A stretch of 64,000 nt of DNA from G963422565 sp963422565 (GCA_963422565.1 OY730228.1:868001-932000); one strand, 5' to 3'; positions 42,456 through 52,220 are shown, counted from the stretch's first letter. Made by a program: numbers and translations. The notes: generated by a model from the sequence alone, not told the origin.

Positions 42456-44546
42456 ATGGACACGAATATCGCCGGGCCGCCGGGTCCGGACGCTGGCGTC
42501 CCGTTCGAGATCGTCTCCGATTTCCAGCCCGCCGGCGACCAACCCCAGGCGATCACCGGGATCGTGCGCGGCGTCGAGGCCGCCGAGCGGGACCAGGTGC
42601 TGCTGGGCGTCACCGGGTCGGGCAAGACCTTCACGATGGCCCATGTGATCCGCAGGATCGCGCGGCCGACGCTGATCCTCGCACCCAACAAGACGCTCGC
42701 GGCCCAGCTCTACGGCGAGATGCGCGGCTTCTTCCCCGGCAACGCCGTGGAGTATTTCGTCTCCTATTACGACTATTATCAGCCCGAGGCCTATGTGCCG
42801 CGCACCGACACCCATATCGAGAAGGACGCCTCGATCAACGAGCAGATCGACCGGATGCGCCACTCGGCGACGCGGGCGCTGCTCGAACGGCGGGACGTGA
42901 TCATCGTCGCCTCGGTGTCCTGTATCTACGGCATCGGCTCGGTCGAGACCTATTCCGAGATGAGAATCCGGATCGAAGCCGGCATGCGCATCGACCAGCG
43001 GGCCTTGCTGCGGCGGCTGGTCGAGCTGCAATACCGCCGCAACGACTCCAACTTCACCCGAGGGGCTTTCCGGGTGCGCGGTGACTCGATCGAGATATTC
43101 CCGGCGCATTACGAGGACCGCGCGTGGCGGCTGTCGCTGTTCGGCGACGAGGTCGAGCGGATCCACGAGTTCGACCCGCTCACCGGCGAGAGGACGGCCG
43201 AACTGCCCGCGGTCACGGTCTATGCCAACAGCCACTACGTCACCCCGAGGCCGACGCTCCAGCAAGCGATCAAGCTGATCAAGGCCGAGCTGGCCGACCG
43301 GCTGGACCGGCTGCGCGGCGACGGAAAGCTGTTGGAAGCCCAGCGGCTGGAGGAGCGCACCGGCTTCGATCTCGAGATGCTGGAGACGACGGGGCAATGC
43401 GCTGGAATCGAGAACTATTCGCGCTTCCTGACCGGCCGCCGGCCGGGCGAGCCGCCGCCGACCCTGTTCGAGTACCTGCCCGAGAACGCCTTCCTGATCG
43501 TCGACGAGAGCCATGTGACGGTGCCCCAGCTCGGCGGCATGTTCCGCGGCGATTTCAACCGCAAGTCGACTCTCGCGGAGCACGGTTTTCGCCTGCCGTC
43601 CTGTGTCGACAACCGCCCGCTCAAGTTCGAGGAATGGGACGCAATGCGCCCGCAGACCGTCTATGTCTCGGCGACTCCCGGAAGCTGGGAGCTCGCGCGC
43701 ACGGGCGGCGTCTTCATCGAGCAGGTCATCCGGCCGACCGGGCTGATCGACCCGGTCTGTACCCTGCGACCGGTCGCTCATCAGGTGGACGATCTGATGG
43801 GCGAGTGCCGCGCCGCCGCCGCCGCCGGGCAGCGCGTGCTGGTCACCACCCTGACCAAGCGCATGGCCGAAGACCTCACCGAATATCTCCAGGAAGCGGG
43901 CATTCGCGTCCGCTACCTGCATTCCGACGTGGACACGCTGGAGCGCATCGAGATCATCCGCGACCTCCGCCTCGGCGCGTTCGACGTGCTGGTCGGGATC
44001 AACCTGCTGCGCGAGGGGCTGGACATCCCCGAATGCGCGCTGGTGGCGATCCTCGACGCCGACAAGGAGGGCTTCCTGCGCTCGCGGACCTCGCTGATCC
44101 AGACCATCGGCCGGGCGGCGCGCAACATCGACGGTCGGGTGATCCTCTATGCGGACACACCCACCGCCTCGATCGCCTATGCGGTCGACGAGACCGAGCG
44201 GCGGCGCGCCAAGCAGACCGCCTTCAACGACGCCAACGGCATCACCCCGGAGAGCGTCCGCAAGGGTATCTCCGACATCATCCAGTCGGTCTACGAGCAG
44301 GACCGCGTCACCGTGGGCACGCTCGACGAGGAGACACCCGAGCTGATCGGACACAATCTGCAAGGCTATCTCGCCGATCTCGAGACGCGCATGCACGACG
44401 CGGCGGCGAATCTCGAGTTCGAGGAGGCGGCCCGGCTCCGGGACGAGATCAGGCGCCTGGAGTCGACCGAGCTCGGCATCTCCTCCCGCGCCGCGCGAAC
44501 CGACGGCAAGCGGCGGCGCGGCGGCAAACGTCGGCGCGGCCCCTGA
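42456..44546 (+). CDS. uvrB: Excinuclease ABC subunit B
   Basis: UvrB is the damage-verifying helicase of nucleotide excision repair. The 696-residue protein has Walker A LLGVTGSGKTFTMAHVI, the beta-hairpin region YYDYYQPEAYVPRTDTHIEK, DESHVTVPQLGGMFRGD, helicase motifs LVTTLTKRMAEDLTEYL and GINLLREGLDIPE, QTIGRAARN, and the C-terminal UVR motif LEFEEAARLRDEIRRLE followed by a basic tail. It starts at ATG 42456. A small CCGTTC/GAACGG hairpin at 44590-44604 follows it in an otherwise empty 251-base gap. Confidence 0.98.
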   Translation: MDTNIAGPPGPDAGVPFEIVSDFQPAGDQPQAITGIVRGVEAAERDQVLLGVTGSGKTFTMAHVIRRIARPTLILAPNKTLAAQLYGEMRGFFPGNAVEYFVSYYDYYQPEAYVPRTDTHIEKDASINEQIDRMRHSATRALLERRDVIIVASVSCIYGIGSVETYSEMRIRIEAGMRIDQRALLRRLVELQYRRNDSNFTRGAFRVRGDSIEIFPAHYEDRAWRLSLFGDEVERIHEFDPLTGERTAELPAVTVYANSHYVTPRPTLQQAIKLIKAELADRLDRLRGDGKLLEAQRLEERTGFDLEMLETTGQCAGIENYSRFLTGRRPGEPPPTLFEYLPENAFLIVDESHVTVPQLGGMFRGDFNRKSTLAEHGFRLPSCVDNRPLKFEEWDAMRPQTVYVSATPGSWELARTGGVFIEQVIRPTGLIDPVCTLRPVAHQVDDLMGECRAAAAAGQRVLVTTLTKRMAEDLTEYLQEAGIRVRYLHSDVDTLERIEIIRDLRLGAFDVLVGINLLREGLDIPECALVAILDADKEGFLRSRTSLIQTIGRAARNIDGRVILYADTPTASIAYAVDETERRRAKQTAFNDANGITPESVRKGISDIIQSVYEQDRVTVGTLDEETPELIGHNLQGYLADLETRMHDAAANLEFEEAARLRDEIRRLESTELGISSRAARTDGKRRRGGKRRRGP

Positions 44547-44797
44547 GCGCCCGACCTGGAACCCGCCCATCGGCCAACAGGGGTCGCCCCCGTTCCCCGA
44601 ACGGTGCGTGCAGCCGGTTCCTCGATTTCTCCGGCCGCTTCATCGACATCGTAGCGGAGCGATCAGCCGGCCGCGGCTTCGCGACGGCGCCGTACAACCC
44701 GATCGGCCGCGACGAAAGCCGCAAGACGGTCGAAAGCGCGGCGACGGTCGCTCTGCGGCCGCTCTATGTCGGGCCGCCGCTGCGCGCGGCCCCGGGG

Positions 44798-45730
44798 TCA
44801 GCCGCGTTCGCGGACCTCCAGCTCGAGGTTGCGCCAGCGCAGCGAGACGTCCTCGGCGGTCCCCTCGACCAGCAGCTCGAAATTGCCGAGGTCGAGCGCC
44901 TCGGCCGGCCTCGCGAACAGTTCGGTGACCGCCCGCGCGGCCTCGAACGGCTCGAGCATGCGCGGCTGCCAGCGCCCGAACACCCTCGGATTGTCGACAT
45001 AGTCCTGGGTCATGCCGGTGCGCACGAAGGGCAGCAACAGGCAGGCGGCGCGTACCATCTCCGAGGCGCGGCCGAGATTGACCTTGAGGACCCGGGGGAG
45101 CTGCAGCACCGCCCAGTTGGCGATCACATAGCCCGGCACCGCCACCCCCGGCTCGACCGCCTGGCGCGACGACACGTAGAAGAGCTGCAGCGGCCGGTCG
45201 TGATAGATCGCCTCGGCCGCCCAGAGATGGGTCATCGCCGTGAAGCCGTGGATCTTGGTGTCGAGCACCGTCCGCGACTCCTCGAGATTGTCGATGAATA
45301 CCTGGCGGACGCGGGCGCGACGCTCGGGACGGCTCTCGCCCTCGATCTCGGGGAGGGCGCGGCCGAACCGATACCCGGTCTCGCTGAGTCCGGAATTGCA
45401 GATGATCAGGTCGGGCGACGACCCGCCGAGATGCTCGATGACGTAGCTGCGGGTCGACCACATGTCGCGGGTGCTGGTAGCGTCGGCCTGTAGCGCGAAG
45501 GCGTGGACGCCGATCCCCTTGAGGGCGTCGACGAGGTCGAACCCGTCGCGGTAGCTGCGGTGGAAATGGACGCCGACCGCCGCGGCGCCGTTGGCGGCGG
45601 CGGCGAGGGCGAGCGCCTGGCCGATGCCGCCGTCGCGGCCCGACCCGGTGATGAGGACGCGCTTGTCCGCAAAGGCGCTCCGCCATGCCTCGCCGAAGTG
45701 GAACGCCTCGATGTCCGCGGTGAAAGCCAA
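44798..45730 (-). CDS. Short-chain dehydrogenase/reductase-like protein of the PHA locus
   Basis: The 310-residue protein has the nucleotide-binding turn RVLITGSGRDGGIGQALALA near residues 22-41 and a Rossmann pattern (GVHFHRSYRDGFDLVDAL, LIICNSGLSETGY). The standard SDR YxxxK is replaced by VPGYVIANWAVLQLPRVLKV, so catalysis may differ. TTG at 45730 is well supported: AAGGAG stands seven bases upstream and the TAG of the preceding gene lies between. It follows phaC and DUF6489, suggesting a link to acyl-CoA or hydroxyacid metabolism, but this is inferred from position only. Confidence 0.75.
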   Translation of the reverse strand: MAFTADIEAFHFGEAWRSAFADKRVLITGSGRDGGIGQALALAAAANGAAAVGVHFHRSYRDGFDLVDALKGIGVHAFALQADATSTRDMWSTRSYVIEHLGGSSPDLIICNSGLSETGYRFGRALPEIEGESRPERRARVRQVFIDNLEESRTVLDTKIHGFTAMTHLWAAEAIYHDRPLQLFYVSSRQAVEPGVAVPGYVIANWAVLQLPRVLKVNLGRASEMVRAACLLLPFVRTGMTQDYVDNPRVFGRWQPRMLEPFEAARAVTELFARPAEALDLGNFELLVEGTAEDVSLRWRNLELEVRERG

Positions 45731-45734
45731 GGCC

Positions 45735-45986
45735 CTACTCCTTGCCGGATGCCGCCGCCGCAGCGGCGGTAAAGCGGCCGAACGCCTTCTGCATCGACTC
45801 CCAGGCCTCGGCGCCGGCCGGCATCCACATCCTGGCGAGCTTCTCGGGATCCAGCGTCTCGAAATAGGCGCGCAAGCGGCTTTGTACCTGCTCGACGGTC
45901 GCCTTCTGGAAGCCCGCGACATCGGGGAGCCCGAGAAAGGCCCGCGCCTCCTCCGGCTCGCAGTCGATCTCGATCCTGATCTTCAT
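45735..45986 (-). CDS. DUF6489-family small protein next to phaC
   Basis: The 83-residue protein starts MKIRIEIDCEPEEARAFLGL and continues PDVAGFQKATVEQVQSRLRA, then PAGAEAWESMQKAFGRFTAA. A short beta strand is followed by an amphipathic helical region, resembling small proteins often encoded after phaC. The C-terminal helix is phasin-like, so granule association is possible; no function is established. It lies 24 bases after phaC. Confidence 0.75.
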   Translation of the reverse strand: MKIRIEIDCEPEEARAFLGLPDVAGFQKATVEQVQSRLRAYFETLDPEKLARMWMPAGAEAWESMQKAFGRFTAAAAAASGKE

Positions 45987-46010
45987 CCCTCTCTCCCTCC
46001 ACCGCCCCGT

Positions 46011-47744
46011 TCAGCCGTCGGAGCGGACCGCCACATAGGACCCGGGCGCTGGCTCGACAACCGCCAGCCGGCCCGCCCCCGGCGTTCGCGCCGGCACCCG
46101 GGCGCCGGCGCGCCGCGAGATCCAGCGATGCCAGTCGGGCCACCAGGAGCCGGGATGCTTCTCGGCGGTCTCCCGCCAGGCGGCGATGTCCGGGAACCGC
46201 CGCCGGCGCGGATTGACCCAGTAGCAGTATTTGCCCCCGTCGGGCGGGTTGATGACCCCGGCGATATGGCCCGAGCCGGCGAGCATGAAGCGCTTGGACC
46301 CGCCGAACAGCGCCGTCATCTTGAACACCGAGGCGGCCGGCGCGATATGGTCCTGCTCGGACGCCTGGATATAGAGCGGGATCCGGACGTCGCCGAGATC
46401 GATCCTGCGGCCGAACAGCTCGAAACGGCCGGCGGCGAGCCGGTTCTCCTGGTAGAGCCCGCGCAGATAGTCGAACAGGAGCCGCTCCGGGAAACGGGTC
46501 GAGTCCGCGTTCCAGTAGAGCAGGTCGAACGCCCGGGGCGTCTTGCCCATCAGATAGTTGTTGACCGCGAAATGCCAGATCAGGTCGCGGGCGCGAAGCA
46601 GGTTGAACGCCGTCGCCATCGCCGCGCCGTCGAGATAGCCCTTGCGCGCGACCTCGGTCTCGATGAGACGCAGCGATTCGGGTCCGGTGAACACGCGGAG
46701 CTCGCCCGCCTCCTCGAAATCGACCTGGGCCGCGAAGAAGGTCGCGGCCGCGATCCGGGGCTCGGATCGCTGGGCGAGCCAGGCGAGCGCCATCGCCAGC
46801 AGTGTGCCGCCGATGCAATAGCCGATCGCCGCGACCTCCCGCTCCCCCACCGCCTCCTCGACCGCGTCGAGCGCCGCCAGCACGCCATGCTCGAGATAGT
46901 CGTCGAAGCCGAGCGCGCGCTGCGACGCATCGGGGTTGACCCAGGAAATGACGAACACGGTATAGCCCTGGGCCACGCACCAGCGGATGAACGAGTTCTC
47001 CGGCCTGAGGTCGAGGATGTAGAACTTGTTGATCCAGGGCGGCACGATCAGCAGCGGCCGCTTATGGACCGTCTCGGTCGTCGGGGCGTACTGGACGAGC
47101 TGGAACAGCGCGTTCTGGAACACGACGGCGCCCGGCGTCGCCGCGATCGTCTTGCCGAGGACGAAGGGCGTCCCGTCAACCTGCTCGACCGCGAGCGGAC
47201 CCCGGCCCTTGCCGAGCGCCGCGGCGAAATTGTCCAGCCCCTTGCGCAGATTCTCTCCGCCGCTGTCGACGGTCTCGCGCAGCGCCGCCGGGTTGGTCAG
47301 CAGGAAATTGGTCGGGGCCAACGCCTCGACGAACTGGCGACCGTAGAAGGCGATCTTCTGCCTGGTCTCGGGGTCCACCCCGTCCAGACTCGCGATCATG
47401 CGCTCGGCCCATTCCGCGTTCAGCAGATAGGCCTGCTTGATGTAATCGAAGACCGGGTTTTCGGCCCATTCCGCGTCAGCGAAGCGGTGGTCGCCCTTCT
47501 CGGGCGCGATCACCGGAGGCGCCGCCCCGCCGTGCCCAAGCAGCCGGTCGGTGGTGTACGCCCAGAGCCTCTGGCCGTCCTGCCAGAGCCGGAGCTGCGC
47601 CGCCATCACCCGTTCGGGGTCGAGCCTGGCCTCGGCGTTGCGCGACCAGCCGGCCATCAGCCGGCCGAACAGTGCCTCGGGGCCGGTCGGATCGGCCTCG
47701 GCGTCCGTCTCGGGCGGGGGCGTCGGTTGGGCGGGGTCCGACAT
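46011..47744 (-). CDS. phaC: Class I poly(3-hydroxyalkanoate) synthase
   Basis: PhaC polymerises (R)-3-hydroxyacyl-CoA on the granule surface. The 577-residue length and absence of PhaE/PhaR-subunit genes mark class I. The N-terminal domain has AEWAENPVFDYIKQAYLLNA. The alpha/beta core has the lipase-like box GYCIGGT (nucleophile cysteine, about residue 315), the aspartate in QASEQDHIAP and the histidine in GSGHIAGVIN, plus PPWINKFYILDLRPENSFIR. Order on the minus strand is phasin, phaC, DUF6489, SDR, with phaR divergent. Confidence 0.97.
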   Translation of the reverse strand: MSDPAQPTPPPETDAEADPTGPEALFGRLMAGWSRNAEARLDPERVMAAQLRLWQDGQRLWAYTTDRLLGHGGAAPPVIAPEKGDHRFADAEWAENPVFDYIKQAYLLNAEWAERMIASLDGVDPETRQKIAFYGRQFVEALAPTNFLLTNPAALRETVDSGGENLRKGLDNFAAALGKGRGPLAVEQVDGTPFVLGKTIAATPGAVVFQNALFQLVQYAPTTETVHKRPLLIVPPWINKFYILDLRPENSFIRWCVAQGYTVFVISWVNPDASQRALGFDDYLEHGVLAALDAVEEAVGEREVAAIGYCIGGTLLAMALAWLAQRSEPRIAAATFFAAQVDFEEAGELRVFTGPESLRLIETEVARKGYLDGAAMATAFNLLRARDLIWHFAVNNYLMGKTPRAFDLLYWNADSTRFPERLLFDYLRGLYQENRLAAGRFELFGRRIDLGDVRIPLYIQASEQDHIAPAASVFKMTALFGGSKRFMLAGSGHIAGVINPPDGGKYCYWVNPRRRRFPDIAAWRETAEKHPGSWWPDWHRWISRRAGARVPARTPGAGRLAVVEPAPGSYVAVRSDG

Positions 47745-47902
47745 TGCGCGAGCCTAACCCGTCCAGGTGCCCGGCGGAACCGGCCGCCGGCAATATATCG
47801 TCGATCGGAAGCCGCCGCTGCAGTGGATCACGCGAGCGCCCGTCCGCCGGGAGGGAGGGAGGAGGAACGGCGGACGGGCGTCGCGCAGTCGGTGGCGACC
47901 GG

Positions 47903-48397
47903 TCAGCCGGCCGCGGCCTCGGCGGCGGACCAGCGCGCCGTGATCGGTTTCATGGTCCCCGCCAGCGTGTCGGCAGCGATTCGATTGAGCGCGGCCCCGT
48001 GCGCGAGGCTGCGCTTAAGCAAGAGGTCGCCCGCCTCGACCTGGATGTCGAGCCATTCCTTGGGCGACTCGGCGGCGAGCGCGCGCTCAAGGATCCGGAA
48101 ATTCTCATCGGTCGCGCTGCGGGCGTATCCGACCACCGCCTCGAGCGCCGCTTCGATGCCCCCGACCGCGGCGGCCGAGGACGCCTCGAGCGCCGCCGCA
48201 GTCGGCGCGTCGTCGATCGGCTTGTCGTTCAGACCGCGCATATAGGCGCGTTGAGCCTCGCCCACGGCCTTGGCGCCGCGCCAGCCGCGCAGGGCCGAGT
48301 CGGCGGCGACGCCGACTGCCTCGGTCGCCGTCTTGCGGCCGATCGCCGCGGCCTTCCCGAACGCGTCCGCGACCTGCGCCCCGAGTCTGTCGTTCAT
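47903..48397 (-). CDS. Phasin (PHA granule-associated protein)
   Basis: The 164-residue helical, alanine-rich protein (FGKAAAIGRKTATEAVGVAA; DENFRILERALAAESPKEWL; DIQVEAGDLLLKRSLAHGAA) fits the phasin_2 family, which coats PHA granules. GGAGG eight bases before ATG 48397 gives a strong ribosome site. It is first in the minus-strand PHA operon and faces phaR across a 299-base regulatory region. Confidence 0.88.
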   Translation of the reverse strand: MNDRLGAQVADAFGKAAAIGRKTATEAVGVAADSALRGWRGAKAVGEAQRAYMRGLNDKPIDDAPTAAALEASSAAAVGGIEAALEAVVGYARSATDENFRILERALAAESPKEWLDIQVEAGDLLLKRSLAHGAALNRIAADTLAGTMKPITARWSAAEAAAG

Positions 48398-48436
48398 CTC
48401 GTCTTCCTCCTTACATAGCCGCCGCGCGCAATCCGG

Positions 48437-48529
48437 ATTTTGCGGCGCATCAACCCGTCTCCGCCAACGGACCCAGCACGAAGCGAGCTGCTTGTTATGC
48501 AGCGCAGAAAATAGGCTTTGCGGCGCACA
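48437..48529. promoter_or_regulatory. Repeated TGC-N3-GCA sites, candidate PhaR operators
   Basis: TTTTGCGGCGCA (48438-48449), TTATGCAGCGCAGAAAA (48495-48511) and CTTTGCGGCGCAC (48517-48529) share TGCRGCGCA next to T or A tracts. Imperfect copies (TTGTTGCGGCGCG near 48563, TTTGCGTCGCG near 48616) follow. PhaR repressors bind TGC-rich palindromes near phasin and phaR genes, so these may be its operators. Confidence 0.45.
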
Positions 48530-48616
48530 GGTCAAGCCCCTTTTTTTCTGCCCGATCGAATTTTGTTGCGGCGCGACGGCCGATCGGCGTTCGGAAGCCG
48601 CCCGCGTCCGCCCGCT

Positions 48617-48645
48617 TTGCGTCGCGTCCGGCCGGATTCTATAGT
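48617..48645 (+). promoter_or_regulatory. Probable phaR promoter
   Basis: TTGCGT (48617-48622) and TATAGT (48640-48645) are separated by 17 bases, about 50 bases before phaR. The -35 overlaps an imperfect TGC-type motif, which would allow autorepression. Confidence 0.5.
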
Positions 48646-48696
48646 GGGTTCGGGACGCCGCGCGCGTCACCCCCGCACGCGATGCAGGGAGTCGCC

Positions 48697-49281
48697 ATGC
48701 CGTCGGAGAAAGCGGATCCTGCGGCAGCCGAGGCGCCGAGGCTAATCCGCAAATACGCCAACCGGCGGCTCTACGACACCGAAGACGGCCGCTTCGTGAC
48801 GTTCGACGACCTGCTCGACATGGTCAAGCGCGGCGATGACTTCAAGGTCCGCGAGGCCCGGACCGAGCGGGACATCACGGCCTCGGTCCTCGCCCAGATA
48901 CTCGCCGAGGAGGCCGGCCGGGGGAACGAGCTGTTGCCACTCGACTATCTGCGCCAACTCCTCCGGCTCTACCATGACGGGCTCGGCGGGCCGCTGGCCT
49001 CCTATCTGACTCACAGCATGGAGCTGTTCGCAAGCAACCAGCGCCGGCTGTTCCGCCAGCTCCCCAACCCCTTCGACCCGTCCGCCATGCTGGATGCGTT
49101 CCGCGAGCTCGGCGCTCGCAACGCCGCCTTCCTCGAGCGCCTCCATGCGCCCCCAGCCGCGGGGGCCCGGGACGGGCCGGCGCCGGAGGAGGAGGAGCCC
49201 GACGACATCGCGGCGCTCAAGGCCCAGCTCGCCGCCATCCAGCGGCGGCTGGACGAAATCGAGCGGCGCGGGCGCAGCTGA
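48697..49281 (+). CDS. phaR: Polyhydroxyalkanoate synthesis repressor PhaR
   Basis: The 194-residue protein has the N-terminal PHB/PHA DNA-binding signature LIRKYANRRLYDTEDGRFVT, the accumulation-regulator domain (ERDITASVLAQILAEEAG, LPLDYLRQLLRLYHDGLGG), and an acidic linker with a final coiled coil (DIAALKAQLAAIQRRLDEIE). PhaR binds both phasin-gene DNA and nascent PHA. ATG 48697 follows GGGAG; an in-frame ATG at 48682 is possible. It is divergent from the phasin gene. Confidence 0.95.
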   Translation: MPSEKADPAAAEAPRLIRKYANRRLYDTEDGRFVTFDDLLDMVKRGDDFKVREARTERDITASVLAQILAEEAGRGNELLPLDYLRQLLRLYHDGLGGPLASYLTHSMELFASNQRRLFRQLPNPFDPSAMLDAFRELGARNAAFLERLHAPPAAGARDGPAPEEEEPDDIAALKAQLAAIQRRLDEIERRGRS

Positions 49282-49354
49282 GCGCCGGGCTCGACAGCGC
49301 CGCCGCCGTACGGCATCCTCCGGCGGGGATCCTGCGCGGCTTCGGGACGGGGCG

Positions 49355-52108
49355 ATGAGCCAGACCGGCGAGGGCGGCCCGGTCCGTCTGATCGACGGGT
49401 CGGGCTACATATTCCGGGCGTTCCATGCGCTGCCGCCGATGACCGGCCCGGACGGCACCCCGGTCAACGCGGTCTACGGCTTCGCGGCCATGCTGGCAAA
49501 GCTGATCGAGGACGCGGACTCGCCCCATATGGCGGTGCTGTTCGATACCGCGCGGACGTCGTTCCGCAACGACATCTATCCCGACTACAAGGCGCACCGG
49601 CCACCGCCGCCCGAGGCCCTCGTTCCGCAGTTCGCGCTGATCCGCGAGGCCACCCGGGCGTTCGGCGTCCCCTGCATCGAGCGCGACGGCTTCGAGGCCG
49701 ACGACCTGATCGCGACCTTCGCGCGGATGGCCGCCGAGGCCGGGCACGAGGTGGTGATCGTCTCCTCCGACAAGGACCTGATGCAGCTCGTCGGCGGGCC
49801 GGTCTCGATGCACGACCCGGTCAAGGAACGGCTGATCGGCGCCGACGAGGTAGTCGCGCGGTTCGGGGTCGGCCCCGAGAGGGTCGTCGACATCCAAGCG
49901 CTCGCCGGCGATCCCACCGACAACGTGCCCGGCGTGCCGGGGATCGGCGTCAAGACCGCCGCCCTGCTCATTCAAGCCTATGGCGACCTCGACAGCCTGC
50001 TCGCCCGGGCGGCGGAAATCCGACAGCCCAAGCGGCGCGAGAACCTGATCGCCAATGCGGGGCTGGCCCGCCTGTCGCGCGATCTGGTGACGCTCCGGAC
50101 CGATGTCCCGGTCGAGGAGACGGTCGAGGATCTCCGGCTGCGGGCGCCCGACCCCGAGACGCTGCTGGGCTTCCTCCGGCGGCTCGGCTTCCGCTCGATG
50201 CTCGCCCGCGCCGAGGCGCGCTACGGCGCGGACATCGGCACCGCCGGAGCGGAGGCGCCGGGCGGCGCTCCGGACTACGAGCTGGTTCAGGACATGGCAG
50301 CGCTCGCGCGCTGGATCGCCGAGGCGGAGGCGGCCGGCGCGGTCGCGGTCGACACCGAGACCAGCTCGCTAGACGCGATGCGGGCCGAGCTGGTCGGCCT
50401 GTCGCTGTCGGTCGCGGCCGGGCGCGGCTGTTACGTCCCGCTCGGCCACCGGAGCCCGGCGGAGGCCGGCGGCGGGCTGATCGAGGCGGCCCAGCCGGCG
50501 CCGGCGCAGCTTCCCATGGAGGACGCACTCGCCGCGCTCAAGCCGCTGCTCGAGGCACCGGGCGTCCTCAAGATCGGCCACAATATCAAGTACGACATGA
50601 CCGTGCTCGCCCGGCGCGGGATCGCGGTCGCCCCGATCGACGACACGATGCTGCTCTCCTACGTGCTCGACGGCGGCGCCCATGGGCACGGGCTGGACGA
50701 GCTGGCGCTGCGCCATCTCGGGCACCGCAACATCAAATATGCCGACGTCGTCGGCAGCGGGCGAAACCGGCGCCCCTTCGCCGAAGTGGCCCCGGAGGCG
50801 GCGCGGGACTACGCGGCCGAGGACGCGGAGGTCGCGCTTCGCCTCCATCGCCTGCTCAAGCCCAGGCTGGTCGAGGACCGCATGGCGACCGTCTACGAGA
50901 CCCTCGAACGGGCGCTGGTGCCGGTGCTGCTCGCGATGGAGCGCGCCGGCATCCGGGTCGACGCCGGGGTCCTCAAGGCTCTCTCGCGCGACTTCGACGC
51001 CCGTTCGGGCGCGCTCGCCGAGGAGATTTACGCGCTCGCCGGGCGGGGATTCAACATCGGCTCGCCCAAGCAGCTGGGCGAGATACTGTTCGACGAGATG
51101 GCGCTGCCGGGCGGGCGCAGGACCCGGACCGGCGCCTACGGCACGGGGGCGGACGTGCTCGAGACGCTGGCCGCCCAGGGCCACGCGCTGCCGGCCCGCG
51201 TGCTCGACTGGCGCCAGCTCGCCAAGCTCAAGAGCACCTATACCGACGCGCTGGCCGCGGCCGTCAATCCCGAGACCGGGCGCGTGCACACCTCCTACGC
51301 CCAGGCGATCGCGTCGACCGGCCGGCTGAGCTCCAACGACCCCAACCTCCAGAACATCCCGGTGCGCACCGAGGACGGGCGCAGGATCCGCGGCGCCTTC
51401 GTAGCCGAGGACGGCCGTCTGCTGTTGTCGGCGGACTATTCGCAGATCGAGCTCCGACTGCTCGCCCATGCCGCCGACATCCCGGCGCTCAAGGAGGCCT
51501 TCCGTGGCGGCGTCGACATCCATGCCCAGACCGCGAGCGAGGTCTTCGGGCTGCCGGTCGAGGGGATGAAGCCGGCGGTCCGCAACCGCGCCAAGGCGAT
51601 CAATTTCGGCATCATCTACGGCATCAGCCCGTTCGGGCTGGCGCGCCAGCTCGGCATCCCGCAGGGCGCGGCGCGCGACTATATCAACGCCTATTTCGCG
51701 CATTACCCGGGCATCCGCGACTATATGGAGACGACCAAAGCCTTCGCCCGCGAGCACGGCCATGTGCGCACCGTCTTCGGGCGCAAATGCCACACACCCG
51801 GAATCAACGACAAGAACCCGGCCCGGCGCAGCTTCTCGGAGCGGGCGGCGATAAACGCGCCGCTCCAGGGGGCGGCGGCCGACATCATCAAGCGCGCGAT
51901 GATCCGCCTGCCCGGGGCGCTGGCAGCCGCCGGTCTCGGCGCCCGGATGCTGCTCCAGGTCCATGACGAGCTGTTGTTCGAGGTCCCCCGCGCCGAGGTC
52001 GAGGAGACCGCCGCGCTGGTGCGCCGGGTGATGGAGCGGGCCGCCTTCCTGAGCGTGCCGCTGATCGTCGAGACGGGGATCGGCGAGAGCTGGGCCGAGG
52101 CGCATTAG
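49355..52108 (+). CDS. polA: DNA polymerase I
   Basis: The 917-residue protein has all three domains. The 5'-3' exonuclease is residues 1-290 (LIDGSGYIFRAFHALP, VIVSSDKDLMQLV, GVPGIGVKTAA). The 3'-5' exonuclease follows, with VDTETSSLDAM near 331 and GHNIKYDMTVLARRG. The polymerase domain has motif A LSADYSQIELRLLAHAAD, motif B RNRAKAINFGIIYG and motif C QVHDELLFE. The proofreading acidic residues are retained. It stands alone after phaR; ATG 49355 gives the standard start. Confidence 0.98.
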   Translation: MSQTGEGGPVRLIDGSGYIFRAFHALPPMTGPDGTPVNAVYGFAAMLAKLIEDADSPHMAVLFDTARTSFRNDIYPDYKAHRPPPPEALVPQFALIREATRAFGVPCIERDGFEADDLIATFARMAAEAGHEVVIVSSDKDLMQLVGGPVSMHDPVKERLIGADEVVARFGVGPERVVDIQALAGDPTDNVPGVPGIGVKTAALLIQAYGDLDSLLARAAEIRQPKRRENLIANAGLARLSRDLVTLRTDVPVEETVEDLRLRAPDPETLLGFLRRLGFRSMLARAEARYGADIGTAGAEAPGGAPDYELVQDMAALARWIAEAEAAGAVAVDTETSSLDAMRAELVGLSLSVAAGRGCYVPLGHRSPAEAGGGLIEAAQPAPAQLPMEDALAALKPLLEAPGVLKIGHNIKYDMTVLARRGIAVAPIDDTMLLSYVLDGGAHGHGLDELALRHLGHRNIKYADVVGSGRNRRPFAEVAPEAARDYAAEDAEVALRLHRLLKPRLVEDRMATVYETLERALVPVLLAMERAGIRVDAGVLKALSRDFDARSGALAEEIYALAGRGFNIGSPKQLGEILFDEMALPGGRRTRTGAYGTGADVLETLAAQGHALPARVLDWRQLAKLKSTYTDALAAAVNPETGRVHTSYAQAIASTGRLSSNDPNLQNIPVRTEDGRRIRGAFVAEDGRLLLSADYSQIELRLLAHAADIPALKEAFRGGVDIHAQTASEVFGLPVEGMKPAVRNRAKAINFGIIYGISPFGLARQLGIPQGAARDYINAYFAHYPGIRDYMETTKAFAREHGHVRTVFGRKCHTPGINDKNPARRSFSERAAINAPLQGAAADIIKRAMIRLPGALAAAGLGARMLLQVHDELLFEVPRAEVEETAALVRRVMERAAFLSVPLIVETGIGESWAEAH

Positions 52109-52181
52109 CCAGCCGATCGAACGCCCCGCGGAACCGTCGAACACGGGTCTTGCGCTTCGTTCGCCCTAGCGCCATCATTCA

Positions 52182-52200
52182 AATGCAACTCATTCGCATT
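52182..52200. promoter_or_regulatory. Fur-box-like palindrome before the iron-binding protein gene
   Basis: AATGCAACTCATTCGCATT is an interrupted palindrome (AATGC...GCATT) in an AT-rich stretch 20 bases before ATG 52221. It resembles alphaproteobacterial Fur-family operators and fits the iron-uptake role of the downstream gene. Confidence 0.5.
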
Positions 52201-52220
52201 ATCAGAAAACGGAGAGTCCG

